Both the position numbers and the translations under genes were made by a program. 10,936 bases of DNA from Euryarchaeota archaeon UBA596 (GTDB taxonomy: Archaea > Thermoplasmatota > Poseidoniia > Poseidoniales > Poseidoniaceae), in NCBI GenBank assembly GCA_002498205.1, contig DAGQ01000011.1, positions 1 to 10,936 on the forward strand, read 5' to 3'. Below the pieces are notes generated by a model, which worked only from the letters and a program-made list of their open reading frames with translations, was not told the DNA's origin and ran no database searches. How positions within the stretch are numbered: the first letter of the stretch is position 1; every line of letters starts with the position of its first letter. This document shows positions 6,840-10,936 of this stretch, one piece after another.

Positions 6840-8576
6840 ATGGATAGCCAGGATTCTTACTGGCTATTGATTGATGGTTATGAAGATGAGCCTGCGGCTT
6901 TTGGTGTTCCACCATACATTGGTTTTCATTGTAGATATATTGCAGGTGTATTTGAAAAAAAGAAAATTCCTTACAAATATTTGACAATAGATCAATGGAG
7001 AATTTCAAAGTTTGAAGATTTTGAGAATTTGGCTGGTCTTGTGATTCTTGCGGGTGCCGTAGTTCCTGGGAAATACCTAAGAGGCACTCCAATCAGTCTA
7101 AATGAAACTGAAAGAATAATTAGTTCAACTCCTATTTCTTTACCTGTACTTTGTGGAGGTTGGGCTATTAGAGGATGGAGGCATCAAGGATGGAGTCCTT
7201 TGAGAAAAAACCTATTCTTAGCCCATTGGGATACTGATGCAAGTTTAGATTATTATCTAGATAATTCACAATGGAAACACATTAGAAGAACATCAGAACA
7301 ATGGGATGAATGGGCTAAAGCAGGCGCTTCTTCAAAAGCGGTAACAGAACATCCAGATTTAGATGGTCCTCTGACATATGAAGTTGAAGTTTATCAAGGA
7401 TGTGTTCGATTTAAAAATGGATGTAAATTTTGTCTTGAACCAAAGAAAGGGATTCCATTATGGCGTAAACCTGAAGAAATAATTTCAGAAGTAAAAACTG
7501 CTTTAGACAATGGAGTAAAAAATATACGTCTTGGAGGTATGACTGATGTTTATACATATTTAGCCGAGGGTGTGAAAGAATTAGAATATCCTATTCCAAA
7601 CCCAAAACCATTGGAAAAATTACTCTATGGTTTACGTGAAGATGAAAGGGTAAATATCTTACATGTAGATAATGGAAATCCAAGTATTATTGCTGAAAAT
7701 ATTGAACCAAGTACAGAGATTACAAAAATGTTAGTAGATACATTATCCGATGGAGCAATTCTCTCTTTTGGCCTAGAAAGTGTTGATCCAAAAGTACACA
7801 GTTCAAATTGGTTAAATTGCGACCCTCAACAAGCAAAAACAGCAATTAAATTAATTAATAAATTTGGAAAAGAAAGGGGAGAAAGAGGGTTACCAAAATT
7901 ATTGCCAGGATTAAATTTCATAGCAGGATTGCATGGAGAAGTTCCAGAAATTACTTATGACTTAAACTTAAAATTTCTTTCACAATTAAAAAATGAAGGT
8001 TTGTGGTTAAGAAGAATAAACATTAGGCAAGTTGAAGGTAAAGGTTTTCAAGATATACCCTCAAAAGAATTTAATGAATTTAAATCAAAGGTAAGGAATG
8101 AATTCGATGGACCTTTACTTGAAGAAATGTTACCTATTGGAACAATTCTGAAAGATGTATGGTGGGAATCTCACGATAATAGAACTAGACTTCCAATCCA
8201 CCTTACTGAAAAACATCTTTCAAATGAGGTTCATGGAAATGCAGGTATTACATTTGGAAGACAAATTGGTGCCTATCCTATTTTAATAGGTGCAGAATAC
8301 CATATACCCTTAGAAACAAAATCAAATGTACTAGTCACAGGTCATGGAAAAAGAAGTATTACTGCTATTGAAACTGATTTAGATATTAATTTGGTAACTC
8401 AGCATCAATTAGCTGCAATACCTGGTATTGGATCTAAAACTGCATGGAAAATAATTTCTGCAAAAGCCAAAAGATTGTCAAAAAATCGAGAAAAGAAGGC
8501 GTTTGAAAATTTAGAAGATGCCTTTTCTGCAATCGACATACAAATTCCAGAACTTGCATCTAAAATAATTAATTAA
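6840..8576 (+). CDS. Archaeal radical SAM protein with C-terminal helix-hairpin-helix (COG1031-like)
   Basis: This is a 578-residue cytosolic protein. Radical SAM enzymes use a 4Fe-4S cluster to cleave S-adenosylmethionine into a 5'-deoxyadenosyl radical. The cluster cysteines appear as C188-x6-C195-x2-C198 (GCVRFKNGCKFCLEP), an expanded form of the usual C-x3-C-x2-C seen in an uncharacterised archaeal group (COG1031-like). The radical SAM barrel continues with LGGMTDVY (231-238) and LSFGLESVDPKV (308-319). Residues 1-130 form a separate N-terminal domain with alternating strands and glycine turns, perhaps cobalamin-domain-like. Residues 475-510 could be a small beta barrel. Residues 521-545 contain a helix-hairpin-helix (QLAAIPGIGSKTAWKII), a non-specific nucleic-acid binding unit. 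A GAGG at 6829-6832 lies 7 bases before the ATG. It is coupled to csl4, which suggests an RNA-modifying role, though no substrate can be read from the sequence. Confidence 0.85.
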   Translation: MDSQDSYWLLIDGYEDEPAAFGVPPYIGFHCRYIAGVFEKKKIPYKYLTIDQWRISKFEDFENLAGLVILAGAVVPGKYLRGTPISLNETERIISSTPISLPVLCGGWAIRGWRHQGWSPLRKNLFLAHWDTDASLDYYLDNSQWKHIRRTSEQWDEWAKAGASSKAVTEHPDLDGPLTYEVEVYQGCVRFKNGCKFCLEPKKGIPLWRKPEEIISEVKTALDNGVKNIRLGGMTDVYTYLAEGVKELEYPIPNPKPLEKLLYGLREDERVNILHVDNGNPSIIAENIEPSTEITKMLVDTLSDGAILSFGLESVDPKVHSSNWLNCDPQQAKTAIKLINKFGKERGERGLPKLLPGLNFIAGLHGEVPEITYDLNLKFLSQLKNEGLWLRRINIRQVEGKGFQDIPSKEFNEFKSKVRNEFDGPLLEEMLPIGTILKDVWWESHDNRTRLPIHLTEKHLSNEVHGNAGITFGRQIGAYPILIGAEYHIPLETKSNVLVTGHGKRSITAIETDLDINLVTQHQLAAIPGIGSKTAWKIISAKAKRLSKNREKKAFENLEDAFSAIDIQIPELASKIIN

Positions 8577-9015
8577 GAGATTTTTCTATTAACGGCATCT
8601 CAAATGCTAGAAGCCTTAGTCCTGCAAAATTAAGTAATCCTGTAATTGGATTAAGTATTACTGCCATCAAAAAATCATCAAATCCAAAAACATCAACTAA
8701 GACATAAATGGAAACTGTACTTAAGACCATTACCAATGAATACACTATCATCGCTCTGTATAGACTTTTTTTGTATATTCCGTCTTCAGCTGAAAATGTA
8801 TATTTTCTATGTAAATGATGAGCTATAATTGAGGTTGTCAAATATGCAATAAACCAAGCAATTGCTACATCGAGTGCGGGATAAGTTTCAGGCTGAAAAT
8901 ATCTTATTAATGAAAATAAAAAAAGCATTACGCCTACATTAAATGTTCCAAGAAGAGTGAAACGAATTAACTCTCCACTGAGTTCTTTTTTTGAGACGGT
9001 TAACTCCACGCTCAT
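8569..9015 (-). CDS. GtrA-like four-helix membrane protein
   Basis: GtrA-family proteins are small integral membrane proteins thought to help flip polyprenyl-linked sugars for cell-surface polysaccharide or glycoprotein synthesis. This 148-residue protein has four hydrophobic segments, about 17-38, 47-68, 86-108 and 114-137. The first contains the family-like FTLLGTFNVGVMLFLF. After helix 2 comes HHLHRKYTFS (66-75), matching the conserved basic/aromatic turn of the family. ATG 9015 is the start, and no longer start fits. Its 3' end overlaps the radical SAM gene by 8 bases on the opposite strand. No glycosyltransferase gene lies next to it, so the pathway cannot be named. Confidence 0.82.
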   Translation of the reverse strand: MSVELTVSKKELSGELIRFTLLGTFNVGVMLFLFSLIRYFQPETYPALDVAIAWFIAYLTTSIIAHHLHRKYTFSAEDGIYKKSLYRAMIVYSLVMVLSTVSIYVLVDVFGFDDFLMAVILNPITGLLNFAGLRLLAFEMPLIEKSLN

Positions 9016-9074
9016 TATTTTAGGGGTAGCCCCTCATACGTTATGCTTTTCTCTGTTGACTTGTTGGTTTGCTT
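9016..9074. promoter_or_regulatory. Divergent intergenic region, gtrA-like / smug1, with GC-rich palindrome
   Basis: These 59 bases separate two divergent starts. A perfect inverted repeat, AGGGG-TAG-CCCCT (9022-9034), sits 6 bases upstream of the GtrA-like ATG and is strikingly G+C-rich for this region. TTATGCTTTT (9041-9050) is a possible TATA-like element for smug1, about 25-30 bases before its start. No Shine-Dalgarno precedes either gene. The palindrome could be an operator or an RNA hairpin that blocks the GtrA-like start. Both readings are inference. Confidence 0.4.
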
Positions 9075-9821
9075 ATGGATGCTAGTATTACGGAGTTAAT
9101 TCGTCAATCTGCAACCAAATTAAAAGAAAGGTCAGATGAAATAACTCCAACTCTAATTAATGAACAATCAAAAATTAGTGTAATTTATAACCCACTAAAT
9201 TATGCTTGGAACCCTCATAATGCATACATTACTCGATTTTCGGGAAACGGTGCTAAGATATTGATGATGGGAATGAATCCAGGGCATGGAATGGGTAATA
9301 CAGGTGTTCCTTTTGGGTGTCCAGAACAAGTAAGAGAATTTCTTAAAATTCAAAACTTAATTGTAGAACAACCAAAAATGAATCATCCAAAAAGAACTGT
9401 TGTTGGATTAGAACAGCCTAAACCAGAAGTATCTGGCAGAAGGATATGGGGTCTACTAAAGGATCTTTTTGAAACACCAGAAAAAACAAGTGAACATATC
9501 TACATAGTCAATCATTGCCCACTGTGGATGTTTAATGAAAAAGGTCAAAATATCACTCCTGAAAAATTAACTGGTGATTCAGCAGCAAAATTGTATGAAA
9601 TTTGTGATCAACATCTTCGTGAAGTTATCGAAATTATGGGCATCGATGTTGTTATTGGTGTTGGAAATTATGCTGCTTCTCGTGCTAAAATTGCATTAAA
9701 AGATGTTGATGTTATTATTACAAAAATACCTCATCCAAGTCCTGCAAACCCTTTAGCGAATCGTGACAAAGGTGAATATTGGAAAAATATTGCGAAGAAT
9801 GAAATCTCAAGTCATATGTGA
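9075..9821 (+). CDS. smug1: SMUG1-type uracil-DNA glycosylase
   Basis: SMUG1 removes uracil and oxidised uracils (such as 5-hydroxymethyluracil) from DNA, starting base-excision repair. The 248-residue protein carries the family landmarks in order: IYNPLNYAW (37-45), motif I GMNPG (66-70) with the expected catalytic Asn68, TGVPFG (76-81), the specific block HPKRTVVGLEQPKPEVSGRR (104-123), NHCPL (146-150), VVIGVGNYA (192-200), and motif II HPSPANP (220-226) with His220. The GMNPG and HPSP pair separates SMUG1 from UNG, MUG/TDG and archaeal family IV/V enzymes. Overall similarity to the animal protein is notable. ATG 9075 is preferred over TTG 9069. The 3' end overlaps the convergent 132-residue gene by 15 bases. 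No repair gene lies next to it. Confidence 0.93.
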   Translation: MDASITELIRQSATKLKERSDEITPTLINEQSKISVIYNPLNYAWNPHNAYITRFSGNGAKILMMGMNPGHGMGNTGVPFGCPEQVREFLKIQNLIVEQPKMNHPKRTVVGLEQPKPEVSGRRIWGLLKDLFETPEKTSEHIYIVNHCPLWMFNEKGQNITPEKLTGDSAAKLYEICDQHLREVIEIMGIDVVIGVGNYAASRAKIALKDVDVIITKIPHPSPANPLANRDKGEYWKNIAKNEISSHM

Positions 9822-10205
9822 AATATCCGCAAAATATTGTAAATCATCAATACTTTCTGGAATTTCTAAAATTGGTTTTTCATTTTCATCAAACATCATA
9901 ATTGAAATGTGTGGTTTTTTACCATCATTAATAATAATTGAATGTATTCTGGGTGAATTCTTACCCGCTGAAGGTCCCTCTCTAGCACCTTTTTTAACAA
10001 TCTCAAGTATCTGTAAAAAAATATCTTTTAATCTAAAATCCCATGCCCTACCATAATAAAATCTAGGCCATCTCTTCCAATTATCCATAGCACAAAAAAC
10101 TTCAAATTGAACACTCGCAAATACCTTCCCTGCTAAAGATTCCGCCCAATCATCTTTATTGCTTACAATAAAATCTCCATTCCAAAAAATATGTTTCCAA
10201 GTCAC
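9807..10205 (-). CDS. Unrecognised 132-residue protein
   Basis: I do not recognise this protein. It is a soluble alpha/beta sequence, very rich in aromatics in the first half (WKHIFWNGDF, NWKRWPRFYYGRAWDF), then a helix (LKDIFLQILEIVKKG), a strand (IHSIIIND), the pair PHISIMMFDENEKPILEIP, and a short C-terminal helix. There is no signal peptide or membrane segment. The start is GTG 10205, because an in-frame TAG lies 6 bases upstream and the next ATG is about 40 codons in; this start has no visible ribosome-binding site. It lies 47 bases downstream of the PKD surface-protein gene on the same strand, and its last 15 bases overlap smug1. Its clean coding pattern and position support a real gene, although short proteins of unknown family carry some doubt. 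Confidence 0.7.
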   Translation of the reverse strand: MTWKHIFWNGDFIVSNKDDWAESLAGKVFASVQFEVFCAMDNWKRWPRFYYGRAWDFRLKDIFLQILEIVKKGAREGPSAGKNSPRIHSIIINDGKKPHISIMMFDENEKPILEIPESIDDLQYFADISHMT

Positions 10206-10252
10206 AGGCTATTTAATAAAGTCGTTAGTTCTTTAACTCTTCGATTTAAAGT

Positions 10253-10936
10253 TCATTTCAACATACTAGGGTCGAAAGAGGGAATCTGTTGAATTGGTTG
10301 TGAATCATAACGATTTATTTGGGGTGGCATAGGTAAATTTGGTACTAATTCTTCGGGGGCTGGGGAAGAAAATGGTGGAGGTCCATTACGACCCCTTCCA
10401 ATTAAAAATCCAATTGCTAAAATAATAATCATTAATGCTCCTAATCCAACAAGACTGTTAGTAGAAATCTCTAAACTTCCTGATGCTGCTTCTGTTCCTT
10501 TTTGAGAAACATCTGTATTATCCTCTTCTTGAGTCTCTGTATTATTTACAAAGATATTTTCTACAGGAACTTCACTAATCTCAATTTGATTTGTAACACA
10601 TACAGGCTCCACTGATTCTCCCACAGCACAAACCTCTACATCGTATGTTCCACTTTCCAAATAAGTATGAAATTCTGAAGATTCTATTGTATCACTAATG
10701 CTTCCATCTCCAAATATCCATTCGTAGTTGATCAAATCATTACTTTCTCTTGACCATTCAGCATAAGCTGCAACTGAAATTTCATTATTCACAAAACCAC
10801 TACTAGGAACTGTAACGAAAACTAACTCGATTGTTAATTCTGGTTCTTCCTCTGGTGGCTCTTCTGGAGGTGTTAATCCTTCATCGATGTAACCATTACA
10901 ATTATCGTCAATTTGATTCCAACGTTCTGGTTGAAC
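10253..10936 (-). CDS. Cell-surface protein with MopE-like motif, PKD domain and C-terminal anchor (partial, 5' end beyond window)
   Basis: The frame is open to the right edge, giving 227 residues of a larger protein; the in-frame GTG at 10792 is internal, because clear domain sequence lies upstream of it. From the edge, residues 6-20 (WNQIDDNCNGYIDEG) form an Asp-rich calcium/metal-binding motif of the MopE/EF-hand-like type common in secreted proteins. Residues 21-36 are a Pro/Glu linker. Residues about 37-122 form an immunoglobulin-like PKD domain, with YEWIFGDGS (71-79), FHTYLESGTYDVEV (89-102) and a possible disulfide between C103 and C113. A Thr/Asn/Glu-rich stalk follows, then one hydrophobic helix (about 161-180) ending in RGR, and a Pro-rich tail of about 45 residues, probably cytoplasmic. 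The earlier part most likely holds a signal peptide and more repeats. It was probably made as a surface or adhesion protein. Confidence 0.85.
   Translation of the reverse strand, partial: VQPERWNQIDDNCNGYIDEGLTPPEEPPEEEPELTIELVFVTVPSSGFVNNEISVAAYAEWSRESNDLINYEWIFGDGSISDTIESSEFHTYLESGTYDVEVCAVGESVEPVCVTNQIEISEVPVENIFVNNTETQEEDNTDVSQKGTEAASGSLEISTNSLVGLGALMIIILAIGFLIGRGRNGPPPFSSPAPEELVPNLPMPPQINRYDSQPIQQIPSFDPSMLK

Noticed and set aside
6793..7092. Minus-strand open frame of 99 codons across the csl4 / radical SAM junction
   Set aside because: It overlaps two coupled real genes and has no recognisable feature.
9763..10056. Plus-strand open frame of 97 codons running from smug1 into the next gene
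   Set aside because: It overlaps the smug1 C-terminus out of frame and lies antisense to the 132-residue gene; the Ile/Ser-rich translation is typical of a shadow.

Overview
The window looks like a densely packed, A+T-rich (about one third G+C by eye) archaeal chromosome segment. The archaeal assignment rests on NMD3, a bifunctional phosphoglucose/phosphomannose isomerase, the exosome cap subunit Csl4, a METTL5-like RNA methylase and an archaeal-type radical SAM/HhH protein. The overall mix (PKD/MopE-type surface protein, GtrA, rhomboid, M23 peptidase, low G+C) resembles planktonic marine euryarchaea such as Poseidoniales (Marine Group II) or a relative. That lineage call is an inference, not something shown by a marker gene here.

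Layout. Positions 1-548 (minus) hold the N-terminal part of a rhomboid protease, cut by the left edge. Positions 666-2848 (plus) are a two-gene unit, nmd3 and the PGI/PMI isomerase. A minus-strand M23 metallopeptidase (2845-3456) follows, meeting the isomerase tail to tail. Positions 3516-8576 are a plus-strand run: a 309-residue orphan protein, a small zinc-ribbon protein, a METTL5-like methylase, a Csl4 protein carrying two extra RRM domains, and a radical SAM protein with a C-terminal helix-hairpin-helix. A minus-strand GtrA-family membrane protein (8569-9015) meets this run tail to tail and is divergent from a SMUG1-type uracil-DNA glycosylase (9075-9821). On the right, two minus-strand genes follow: a 132-residue orphan and the C-terminal part of a surface protein with a MopE-like metal-binding motif, a PKD domain and a membrane anchor, cut by the right edge.

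The genes are nearly back to back. No gap exceeds about 120 bases, all three convergent pairs overlap in their coding ends, and no rRNA, tRNA, CRISPR array or insertion sequence was seen. The functional core is RNA and ribosome related: NMD3 (large-subunit maturation), a METTL5-like rRNA methylase, Csl4 (exosome) and a radical SAM enzyme of unknown substrate that may act on nucleic acid.

The most unusual item is the single open reading frame joining a complete archaeal Csl4 (N-terminal domain, S1-like domain, zinc ribbon) to two tandem eukaryote/cyanobacteria-style RRMs. RRMs are scarce in archaea, and this would give the exosome cap an added sequence-reading module.
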